Source: Salvator merianae (Eukaryota; Chordata; Lepidosauria; Squamata; Teiidae). From it: 64,000 nucleotides of DNA. A program made the position numbers and the translations under genes. The notes beneath the pieces are model-generated. The model did not search any database. It was not told the DNA's origin and was given only the letters and a program-made list of their open reading frames with translations. Positions 55,102 to 64,000 of the stretch are shown here, piece by piece (positions within the stretch are counted from its first letter, which is position 1; the number at the start of each line of letters is the position of its first letter). The DNA lies in the NCBI GenBank assembly GCA_003586115.2, contig QVOM02000034.1, positions 17,591,444 through 17,655,443 on the forward strand. The letters are read 5' to 3'.

Positions 55102-55325
55102 TAGGGCGCATCTACACTTAAGTTTTAATCCAGCTTCAGTCCAATTTCATAGTGAGGGAACACGTCAGCAAAGCGACTAGTCGTTTTCTTTCCACAGTAT
55201 CCAACCCAAAGATGGATTTTCTGAGTTACATAATAGCAAAAGAAAATGGCTTTCACTTTGCTGATGTGTTCTCTCTCTCTGAATGTGGACTGAAGCTGGA
55301 TTAAAATTTAGGTGTAGATGGGCCC
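55102..55325. mobile_element. Family A palindromic MITE, full length
   Basis: Left TAGGGCGCATCTACACTTAA, right TTAGGTGTAGATGGGCCCTG; interior AACACGTCAGCAAAGCG against CACTTTGCTGATGTGTT, and CCAACCCAAAG near the centre. About 220 bp. The outermost bases resemble CAGGGC on the right side only. Confidence 0.9.
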
Positions 55326-56106
55326 TGAATGAAGTAATTTGTGGTGACTGAGCGCGTGGGAGTCTTAAAAGAGAGAGAGCTGGACAGATTGTATCTGTAA
55401 ATAAGAGGCCCCCTTCCCCCAATTTTCCAGCATGAAAAGGAAGGGGAGCTCTTTTCTGAGTGTCAAATCTGCCTTCTAATTAGCAGCAATAATTCCATCC
55501 AGACTCTCCAATCACTCTGTTTTGGGAGAGAGATTGTAAACTAATTTGTCATCTTGTTCTTGCTTGTTCAATGATTTTTGTTTGAATTCTACTGACTTTA
55601 AAAATCCTGAATTTTAAGCCCGCCTATTTCTGTGCCCCCTGTCTATACAGCTCTAACAAACCATCTTTGTACATAGATTACTTCCACACAGAGTTGCTAC
55701 TCTTGTTGTCAGCAGAGGAGGACATAAACCTTAAGCACTTTTCCTTTTCATTCATTTTAATTCTCTGGCCCCAGTTTTTCAGAAATTTTGCAGACTGTTG
55801 TCTTACCTTTACAATCTCTGGTATTTGCATAGTAAAATAAGTTATAGCCTACAAAATCACAGAGCAGGACGCAAATCCCCTTTGGTGCCTTCTCCGATAT
55901 TCAAAAGGTGCCCGACAAAAATATTTGGATTTATCTTCCCACAGTCCTTTCTGCCACGCTGCTGTATTCTGGACCACAGAGGAGCGTAAGCAACGTATTT
56001 ACTTAGACAAGTGAATTAGTAAAAAGTGAACTTTTAACCTAATGTTTATAATCAGCTTCTCACACAGAAGGACCAGATGTAAATAGAAGAAGTAAAAAGA
56101 AATTGT
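55326..56106. other. Unassigned stretch
   Basis: Between 55857 and 56016 an antisense frame stays open and is followed by a donor-like GTAAGAC on minus at 55807, but the plus strand is open too. Not called. Confidence 0.3.
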
Positions 56107-56345
56107 GGGCCTATTTGCACTTGGCCTAGCAGGCACCAAGCATGCTTGCTATCCAAGTACGTCTGCACCTGGCAGAGGCCCAAGCAGCCAGGAACGGGCT
56201 TCATCCGCTACTGATCGTGGATACCGCAGATGAAGTCAGGTAAGGTTCCATTTGCATTTACCTTCACTGCGGTGGCCATCTTGCCCTGCTGGGGTGTGGA
56301 TGGTAGTTCATTATTCTGGAATATAATCCAGAATAAGACGCAATG
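56107..56345. mobile_element. MITE-like element (families C/E ends)
   Basis: Left GGGCCTATTTGCACTTGGCC; right TTCTGGAATATAATCCAGAA (a palindrome), TAAGACGCAATGCAGAAG. The right part matches family E ends (33.6, 60.47 kb). Interior unassigned. Confidence 0.5.
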
Positions 56346-56899
56346 CAGAAGAAGAACTTCCTTAATAGTTGATAATACTGAGGCAGTGAGAATGCCTCAT
56401 AAATGCTGAAGGGAACAAACAGGTTGGGCATCAGGGTGGCCTTGACTGTGGTCCCTTGCAGTGGTGTAAATAAAGCTGCCATACTACCTGAGTCACCATA
56501 TCTTGTCTATTTCTGAGTTCTGTTTCCTGGTGCTCATTTTGCCCATCATCTGGCTTGGATTTCCTGCTTTCATTTTAAAAGAATACAATTTTTCATAAGC
56601 TTTGGTTTATGGTGCAAAAAGGAAGGAAAACCAGCTGGAGCAATTACTGTATGAGGGTCAGTTTATTGTTAAAATATACCGTACATGTGAACGCTGTCAC
56701 TTAGCATAAGATACAGGGCATCATAAAGAAGAGTTCTCAGAAGGAAATTGTGTTTGTACAAACCCCACATAGCACACAGTCTATGCTAATATTAGAAACG
56801 GCTTGTGCAAACTTCAGTATTGTGAATGTGTTTTTGGTCAAAAATTTACTTTTGCTTTTCCAGGTACAGCTTAATTAACAATAGTGTTACTCAAAGATA
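56346..56899. other. Unassigned stretch
   Basis: Nothing recognised. Confidence 0.4.
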
Positions 56900-57021
56900 T
56901 TCTGCTTCCTTGGGAGCATGTACGGATGCTCCCAAATGCTAGGGCCTTCACAAAGTGCAGATACACTGTACTAGTGAGCATCCGGACACTCACTAGCACC
57001 AAAGTGTGAACAGACCCTTCG
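56900..57021 (-). mobile_element. Family C terminal fragment, inverted
   Basis: GGGAGCATGTACGGATGCTC is palindromic; then CTAGTGAGCATCCGGACACT, CACTAGCACCAAAGTGTGAA, CAGACCC is the inverse of the family C left end. Confidence 0.65.
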
Positions 57022-57119
57022 AGTTATTCATAGTGCAATTAATGACAGGCAGAACTTTGCAAGTCAGCCTATTCAGGAGAAAGAATTCCAAAATCAGCCT
57101 CAGTCTATGAGAAAGAAGA

Positions 57120-59455
57120 AATGTGCTAGAAAAAAAGGCACTGGCAAACCACTTGTATTGTAGTCAAGAAAATTGTTTAAGCATGAGTGAGACTGTTTTT
57201 ATGTCAAATAATGAGATCACCAGGTCTGAAAGTACTCTTCTAGCTGCTTGGGAAGAGTGTCTGGACATCATGATGTGCTAGATGAAAGCCAGAAAGAGAT
57301 CTGGTCACTCAATTTGCCAGCACTGAAAGCAGAATTCCTTCATTCACAAGGACCCATGCTATTAAAGCATGGAATGGAATGTGAGAACCGCACAGCAGTG
57401 AAAGTCTGACATTATGAAAGTGGAAATGAAATGCATTGATTTGAATGTCTTAGGAAGAGTAGGTGGAACAAAACACAAAGCTTCCAGATCAGTCCAAGTG
57501 TTCTGTCAAAACAGCTGACAGTCCTAATAGAACTCTCATTTCAGGAACTCTATCCATAGGTAACAATGGAGAATCCATTCTGAATCCCTTGCTTCCTTTT
57601 TTTGGTGTGTGTGTGTGTCTTAGCATAGTAGGCATGATAGATTCTACCTATCACGCAGGGAAGGAAACAACTAACCAGTCAAGGGAAATTTTACTTTAAA
57701 AATCCCTCAACTGACTGGATAAAATTTGGGTAAAGTGGTGGAAAAGCAACTACCACAATGGAAGCTGGAACATTCCAAGCTGGAATAGATTTTTTTGGAA
57801 GACGTACTTTGTTCTGCATTCAGAACACTTGGAACACCCCACTCTGACTGAGATCATTCCAGATTTGGGGTGCTTTGTCCTCTTCAGTTATTCTATATGA
57901 GTTCATATGAAGGAATGGAGCATATTCAAGAATAATATCACTAAGCATGTACTTGATCTCCTAAAATGTTCGTTCAACACAAGTCTACTACAGAGAGAGA
58001 GGAAGAGATTGAAGAAGATTATGATGAATTGCAAGATATGCTTGATACAACATGAAAAACAGATGTTCGGCTAATTAATTGTTTGAAAGTAAAAATAGTA
58101 GAAACGGGAGGAACCTGGAACAACAAGGAGATATAGCTTTGGTATATGCAATAATGTAGCTGATAAGGTTAATAAAGCTTCACAAAGAGAATATTGCCAA
58201 CACCTGTTTGAAGCAAGCCAGGCATAGATCATATACAATTCAGTGTAATTTAGTCACGCAGAACACAAGCAGGTGCAAACTGAAGGTACTGTCTATGAAC
58301 TACTGCAATAAAAATGTAGTGGTAGTGGTAGAAAAGAAGCAGAGTAGAGGTTCTGGCAAGATATGAGCCACTGAATACAGAGCATAATATCAGTTCAGTG
58401 TAAGAAACAAATTCAATATGCTTAGCCTATATATAAAAGAACCAGAAGAGCTATGACATGAAGTAGAGGACACCATGAAAAAATGAAGATAAATATTCCC
58501 AAAACTTTAAAGAAGATGTCCAAATCATTTTTTTTTTCAAAAGAAGTTGTTGTTGCCAGAGAAAAACAGAGGGTCTTGCAATAAAAACTTTTGAACACAT
58601 AAAAAGTTACTTAAAAAGAGGCTGGGCCACATCAGGGACAAAGAAATTTATCCATGCCAGATGTATTAACAAACAGAGGAATATAATAAGAAAGGAAAAC
58701 CAAGCAATCTTTTAAAAAATGAAAAATCATAGGAAAGTTATGGTTTAAGATAGGAATAATCATGAAAGAGATTTGATAGAAGCAAATGAGGTGGCAATAA
58801 GATGGAAATCCTATATAGAAACCCTTCACAAATATAATTATACAATGACCAAACACTTGCAGAGAGAGAGAATATATCCAGGAACCAAAATAAGCAAATA
58901 ACCATTGGATTGCTTGAAGGAGAAGAAGCAATCAAAGTTTTGTCAATAAACTTAAAACAAGATGCTATGGCTTAGAGATTAGAAAAGATTAGTGTATGTA
59001 CCTATATCAAAGGAAAGAGATGCCAGAATGTGCATTTTAAAGAACCATTGAGCTAATTCCTCATACTGACAAAGATCTGCTTAAGATCTTACAAAAACTA
59101 GAGCTGTACATCCCTGATGAACAGATCAATCTTTTGAAGGACAATAGCATATAAGACCAGGTAGTTAACAGCTGAAATAATAGAGAGGAAAAGAGAATAC
59201 TAGAAGGAGGGTGTTTTTTTGGGTTTGATTATAACAAACCTGTAATAGCAAACACTGTGCCAGAATATGGAACACATTAAGGCTGATGATTATGCCAAAA
59301 TGCTTCTGAGGAATCACTACAATGAACAAGAAGCAAAGTGGTCTCATGCAGAGAAAAGACTGAAAGACAAATGTCTATTGTCCCCATATGTGGAACTGGT
59401 TCTGAAACACTGACTGCTATGCCATTCCCAAAAGAGAATTGGTAATAAGACTGTC
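57120..59455 (+). mobile_element. RTE-BovB LINE, heavily decayed, 5' to mid-RT
   Basis: BovB landmarks appear in order but in shifting frames: CAGGTCTGAAAGTACTC and CTGGGGAAGAGT-like 5' region (57.22 kb); endonuclease pieces (EEDYDELQDMLDTT, 57.98 kb; a GICNN..D segment, 58.15 kb; VRNKFNMLSLYI then PEELWHEVEDTM, 58.41-58.49 kb); RT pieces (RWKSYIETLHKYN, 58.81 kb; YVPISKERDAR, 59.0 kb; DKDLLKILQKLELYIPDEQ, 59.07 kb; LLRNHYNEQEA, 59.31 kb; CLLSPYVELV, 59.38 kb). Stops and frameshifts are frequent. No (F/Y)ADD block was found, as the copy ends before it. Confidence 0.8.
57605..57618. repeat. Short (GT)n microsatellite
   Basis: Seven GT units inside or beside the decayed BovB. Confidence 0.9.
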
Positions 59456-59644
59456 CAGATTTAAAGATGTGAAGTAGAACAACCCTAAATCTGGACTTTT
59501 AGTAGTTGTCCGATCATGATAATATTTGATTCCAGTCCAGTAAAAAGAAAAGAAAGTATATCTGTTCAATAGTAAAAGTCCAGGATGGGAATGATCCAGA
59601 TGCTTCTGTTCTCCAGAGCTCTATTTTATTTTTATTTTTTTTCT
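59456..59644. other. Unassigned short stretch between two LINE remnants
   Basis: GTCCAGATTTAAAGATGTGA...CTGGACTTTTAGTAGTTGTC, no family recognised. Confidence 0.35.
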
Positions 59645-60035
59645 ATATCATCATCAGCAACAACATGTTCACACAGTCTAATAAGTGTTTATGACAACTA
59701 GATCCTTCTTAAGGGCCTAGGATAATTAGAGGTATCAGCACAGAATGTGTGTTCCCATTAGTGTTTCCTTCTCTAATTGAAGAATAGTGATTCCATTGAT
59801 GCCAAAGGTGTTAAGATGTCATTCCAGTTCTTTTGGAGCTGCACGGGGACACCAGTAATTATTAGCACAACTATTCCCTTCTTTTACCAAAGATGCTCAA
59901 TTTAAATTTGCAGGTCTTCATGTGGCTTTTCCAGCTGGTTGTCCTCAGCTCTACTATTGCCAGATATGGCCACATCAATAAGCCACACATAATTGTTGTG
60001 GTTGTTGTTGTCATCACATTTTTGAGTTACAAAGG
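59645..60035 (-). mobile_element. R4-type LINE 3' end, antisense, decayed
   Basis: The minus frame at 60035-59902 reads YVWLIDVAISGNSRAEDNQL, EKPHEDLQI, matching the (IDVA.PGDS...EKE.EK...L..EL) C-terminal motif of R4/Dong-type LINEs. Further down, in broken frames, come VVLIITGVP-like and GIT-like pieces corresponding to VVPVVIGALG and the final helix, and a short tail near 59645. Family inferred from this motif order. Confidence 0.65.
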
Positions 60036-60139
60036 ATACATTGAAAAATAAAATACAAAATTTAAAATCAAGAGACAATAAATGCAAAATGCAGCAAAAA
60101 ATACAAAGTATAAAAACAGCTATAATATCTCAAGGACAA
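60036..60139. other. AT-rich spacer
   Basis: A-rich on plus; includes AAAATACAAAATTTAAAATC. Nothing recognised. Confidence 0.35.
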
Positions 60140-60420
60140 TTGATTACGAACATACAAAGCCATTCAGGTGGATCATTAAATTAGCAGTAAAATTAATCTG
60201 GAACTGCCATCTGACATAATTTAGGTCCAACAATCTTGGAAAAGGAGTGAGTTTTAGATTGGTGTCAACAAAGTTAGAACCACATGGATGTCTGTGGGAA
60301 GGGCATTCCACAGTCAAGGAATCACCACAGAAAAGGTTGTCTAGACTAGACATTTTCAGAAGATAAAAGAATTGGGAAAATATCACTGTGCCAACCAGAT
60401 ACATGTCCATTTGTGTCAAA
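60140..60420 (-). mobile_element. LINE 3'-end-like repeat, same type as 35.7 kb
   Basis: GGGAAGGGCATTCCACAGTC, AAGGAATCACCACAGAAAAG, GTTGTCTAGACTAGAC parallels AGGGAGAGGCTGTTCTAGAG, CACCACAGAAAAGGCTGTCC at 35.95 kb. Assigned with the same reservation (probable L2). Confidence 0.5.
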
Positions 60421-60451
60421 GGATATCTATAGATATACTGCTGGGATTAAT

Positions 60452-60530
60452 CTAGCCCCTTTCTGCACTGGGCCTTATTGCAGATTATATCCCAGAATAG
60501 GCAGCTGCTGGTGTGGACTACCAGGAAAAC
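60452..60530. mobile_element. Family E terminal fragment
   Basis: CCCCTTTCTGCACTGGGCCT, GCAGATTATATCCCAGAATA matches the inverted end of 33.61-33.65 kb. One arm only. Confidence 0.55.
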
Positions 60531-60872
60531 ACGAAGCTCCTGAACATTGCTTGTTAATGTTGCATAACCATTTCCACTGACTCCACAGCATCTCAGGCAT
60601 TTAAAATAAATCACAATTACAATTCAAACTACATGCAATACCTTGTTCGGTGTATAGATTTGCTCTACCAAATACAACTGCAGGGACTATAGTCACTAAT
60701 GGAAAACCACCAAATGGAAAGATGGATGTATTAAAGGTGTTTTTTTTCCTGAAAAGCTTGCTCCAAATGTCTTACTCCCACATAGTTTTCAGCAGAAAAA
60801 TCATTAGAGCATAACAGGTTTTAAAACCTTCTTTCCCTGAGTCTTTCATTGCAACTCCTCCATTTTGCAATT

Positions 60873-60901
60873 GAAAGAAAGAAAGAAAGAAAGAAAGAGA
60901 A
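60873..60901. repeat. (GAAA)n microsatellite
   Basis: About seven tandem GAAA units. Confidence 0.95.
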
Positions 60902-62382
60902 AAGAACACCTTGGGAGAAAATATATGTACCACTCTGAACATCACATATTGTTTGGTTCAATGTGCTAAGAACCCTTTCCCCTTTGCTTTACAGATATGG
61001 TAACTGAGGCAGGAATCACATGTCAGCAAAAAGAGTATTACCAGCTTTGTACTGTTTTTGCAGCAGAGTAAGAAGAGTGCTCTTTCCTTCAAATGGTGGG
61101 GTACTGATCACACTTCTGCTGCCATCTCCAACCGTGTGAACATTGTGGCTAGGGAACTTTTGTTCCTCAGCTGTGAAGTTGCCCATCAAGGCCCTTTGTA
61201 CATAGGAAATGGCTATGTAAGCTATTTCCTGTGCTCAAGACTGTACAGGGTCATAGACAGTGAGAAGACAGAAAGCCAATAGAGTGGCAACAGGCCAGTG
61301 GCTACTAGAAAAGTGGTTGAAAGAACTGTCATGTGTCTTCTTACCACTCTGTCGTTATAGCATTATCATGGCATCATAGAGGTTTCTTGTGGATTTTCCT
61401 AGGTTTCAAGTGCTTTATGATGATATGAAATTAATCAAAACGATGAAACATTTTACATTTTCTCAGTGCTACATAAGTTGTAAATAATAATTATAGCTTA
61501 CTAAACATAATAGAAAAGGTGAGTAAGATTTTTTTCTCTCTTTTTTGTGTCCTTTCTAATACCCTATTTGGCCTTCTTTTCAGACATTCTAAATTTTATT
61601 TATGGTGTAGGGGTGTGTAAAGCAGTTCAAAATGCTGCTTGACACACCACTCAGCATCTTCAGAGAACCTACATAGGCTATGTTTATCACAGGCTAGCCT
61701 TTATTTACTAGGAGGGGGTGGGTGGATAGTTGCCGGCCCTTCTGCAAGGGTGGATTGAAGCAGGGGAGAGTTACAGTTTGATGACATCACAAATTGCGAT
61801 AAACCTTTTACTGCTTTACCTCTCCTCTGAAATATTTGGAACGGCAGGTGATATTAAGCATGGAAATCCCATTCCTGGGGTTTTGTAATTATGGGGTAGC
61901 CTATGATTAATTGAGATTCATGGATGAAGCTGAATGGGTCTTTTGAGAAACATTTTGAGCCACTTAGTGCGGCTGTATGGCACAAAACACTCAATTTTGC
62001 AACAAACATGCAATATTGAATGGCTAAGTAGGGACATAGTTCTATTGCTAAGATCCCCACTCTACTTTAAGAATTTATTAGATTAGCTATGGAACTTCTA
62101 GAAAGGGCTACACTTCTCCAACTAAACCCTCCCCCCTCTGTTCTTAATTTGCTTACCTGTAGCCAACCCAAAGTACATTCACTGAAGAGCTTTCCCATCT
62201 AATTTGTTTTCTTATTCCCAGGAAACTGTGGAATCAAATTAAGATTGTACGAGTGCATTTCACCAGCGAGAACTGCCTATTTATTCAAACAATTTTATTT
62301 TTGGAGATTCTAGGCCATCTTTCTGCCTCCAAGTATGTTTCAATAAAATAAATCTAAAATGACACAGTCCATAATAATAGCT

Positions 62383-62398
62383 AAAAAAAAAAAAAAAA
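62383..62398. repeat. Poly-A run
   Basis: Sixteen consecutive A residues. Possibly the tail of an unrecognised retrocopy, but nothing upstream supports it. Confidence 0.9.
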
Positions 62399-62837
62399 GC
62401 TTCTATGGGGTGAGCAAACTCATCTCCTCAGTATGAAGATAATTTGGCTGAAAACTGAAATTTTAAGAAGTGTTTGGCATGTTCAGGAGCAGACCAGATT
62501 TTTCATAAACAGATCCAAAACAGAATAAATGTATTCCCTCACATAACACAGTTTTGTACATCATGGCTGTCTTCTTCCTCATGTGATAAAATCTGACTTC
62601 CTCATTTAATGGGTCCAAGAAATGTGCAATTATATGATTTGACCTCTGAGTCACCCTTGACTTACATCAATTATGTACTAGAGAAGGTGCAGCAGAGCAA
62701 ACATCATCTTCTCTTGCTTTCTTTGCTGAGATGATCTGTTGCGACCTGCCTGGGTAGGGATCTAGAAATTGAGAAATGGCTAAGGAGTATAGGTTGGTGG
62801 AGGAAGAAGGAATGTACCCAGTACAGAATGGCACCTA

Positions 62838-62945
62838 TGGTCCTTTCCACACTGGGCCTTGTTTTGGGATATATCCTGGAATAGAGGCTTAGATCCGCAC
62901 CTTGGGCAGACTATGGCAGGCCCCATATATTCCAAAAACACTGTC
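62838..62945. mobile_element. Family E-like fragment
   Basis: GGTCCTTTCCACACTGGGCC, TTGGGATATATCCTGGAATA, GAGG matches family E arms; the far arm (CATATATTCCAAAAACAC) is degenerate. Confidence 0.5.
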
Positions 62946-63176
62946 CATGATGGATAATTGCATTATGCCAAATGTTAGAGATGGATTACTGTATTCAGAT
63001 AAAACTTGAACAGTTTAAGATGTTGCATGTGACCAAGACTGCTCCTCCTTGCTTATATAATGTCTGTGATCTCTACATGTTTTGGAAGACCCCCATACCA
63101 TGGACACCACCTGTGAAGAGGGCTTTTCTTCCCAAATCTCCTTACCAGCCCGACCAACCCACAGTGTTGCTGAGTG

Positions 63177-63817
63177 AGTGTGTGAGAAATAAGAAAATGT
63201 TACTTTTGCAATTCTAAGGTACACCTCCTCTGAACATAACTAGAGTGCCATGAACAAGTTAGCCATTTCTATCTGAAGGAAACTGGAAGATGTTAAATTC
63301 CTGGCATAGTTAAAAGCTAAGGATTACAAACTATCCTGGTACGAACGGAGGCTAACTCCATTACTGTCACTTATAACAAAATCCACCTGCATTAGTTGGA
63401 GAGCTGTCTGAGATAAATGGCTAGGTTGAACTTTTCTTATCGGGCACCAGCTTTAAACTCTTCTGACCATGTGTAATAAGGGTCATGCATATTTTCGGAT
63501 ACATCCATGAATGAATAATTAGGCCTTTAATGAGACATGGGATGTATGTTATGGGAGGGGGAACATATCAAGGGGAATATGTTGTAGGTGGACGGGTAAA
63601 CTGTACACCTTTCTCTCTTCAGCCACTGAGAGAGAGAGGGAGGGACATTTCGGCCGTGCTTAGGGGATATAAGCTTGCTGCGCCAAGCTCTAGGTGTGCC
63701 TACCTAGCTAGGACACCCCTTCTTGCAAGAATGTCCAAATAAAGTGAATGCTTCTTCACCAACTTTGTCCACAACTTATTTTGTTCAGGGTTGTAACAGA
63801 CCCATTTCTTACAAGTG
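63177..63817 (+). mobile_element. Solo LTR, copy 2, with 4-bp target duplication
   Basis: LTR 63181-63813 (633 bp), ends TGTGAGAAAT and ATTTCTTACA (inverted with one mismatch), flanked by AGTG at 63177-63180 and 63814-63817. It is collinear with 21136-21747; the main difference is about 22 extra bases after TGTGAGAAATAAG. TATA-like GATATAAGC and AATAAA (63738-63743) lie at corresponding places. No internal coding region adjoins it. It is an inactive remnant. Confidence 0.92.
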
Positions 63818-64000
63818 TGCTTGTGTGATTGACTGAGTGAGTGGAATTGAATGTATATATTATAAGTAAAGCATCTGCACTAAAGAGTACCCTGTGATAT
63901 TCATCTTTTCCTTGTCTCAGAGCTTTGGCAAGAACCCAGAAAATTTATAACAGTAAATTATGTCTTCTCCTGTGGTAGTGCTAACCTTCGCTGGGAGCAG

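Larger units (their letters stand above)
60531..62837. other. Unassigned AT-rich DNA with small simple repeats
   Basis: Contains (GAAA)n at 60873-60901 and an A run at 62383-62398. GGAACTTTTGTTCCTCAGCT at 61156-61175 has a partial match near 13.80 kb. No gene recognised. Confidence 0.4.

Noticed and set aside
55857..56016. Minus-strand frame that ends GDLRPAL with a donor-like site further on
   Set aside because: The plus strand is equally open and the stop lies before the donor, so it cannot be a normal internal exon.
21136..63813. Reading the two LTRs as the ends of one provirus
   Set aside because: They are 42 kb apart with unrelated LINEs, MITEs and candidate exons between; copy 2 has its own AGTG duplication. 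They are independent solo LTRs.
1..64000. CRISPR arrays, operons, bacterial promoters or phage genes
   Set aside because: No regularly spaced repeats or prokaryotic gene structure; repeats are vertebrate retroelements and MITEs.

Overview
The window is nuclear DNA from a vertebrate, most probably a squamate reptile (lizard or snake). It is AT-rich and intron-like, with no operons or bacterial signals. The repeats make the case: RTE-BovB, L2, CR1 of the squamate type, L1 and R4-like LINEs occur together with a Penelope-like element carrying a GIY-YIG domain, a tRNA-headed SINE with a BovB-like tail (Sauria-type), and many short palindromic DNA-transposon derivatives. I cannot name the species.

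Layout. 1-9 kb: truncated CR1 at the left edge, a GA microsatellite, the first copy of a roughly 210-bp palindromic MITE, otherwise unassigned. 9.8-18 kb: Penelope 3' end with an inverted duplicate, MITE families C and D, a CR1 3' end, a 5S-rRNA-derived relic. 18.4-25 kb: an L1 3' end with a 14-bp target duplication, a solo LTR, and a 1.6-kb antisense L2 with endonuclease and reverse-transcriptase remnants. 25.5-28.3 kb: one CR1 inserted head-first into another, with a 6-bp duplication. 28.9-29.3 kb: a candidate minus-strand exon beside a fresh 47-bp tandem duplication. 31-42 kb: more MITEs, a Sauria-type SINE with a 13-bp target duplication, a 330-bp inverted repeat, and a nest of SINE, L2 and MITE. 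42.9-43.1 kb: the best protein-coding candidate, a terminal exon resembling the last segment of a four-pass PMP22/claudin-type protein. 45-50.7 kb: more MITEs, hairpins and two weaker candidate exons. 51.9-60 kb: Penelope, an internally deleted BovB, a decayed BovB and an R4-like 3' end. 63.2-63.8 kb: a second solo LTR.

No complete host gene was found. If host genes are present, this is mostly intron and intergenic DNA between small exons, which cannot be settled without homology or RNA evidence. The most unusual feature is the abundance of short palindromic, probably hAT-like elements: at least five families, several with a conserved internal hairpin. Family labels A to F are mine, for use within this window only.
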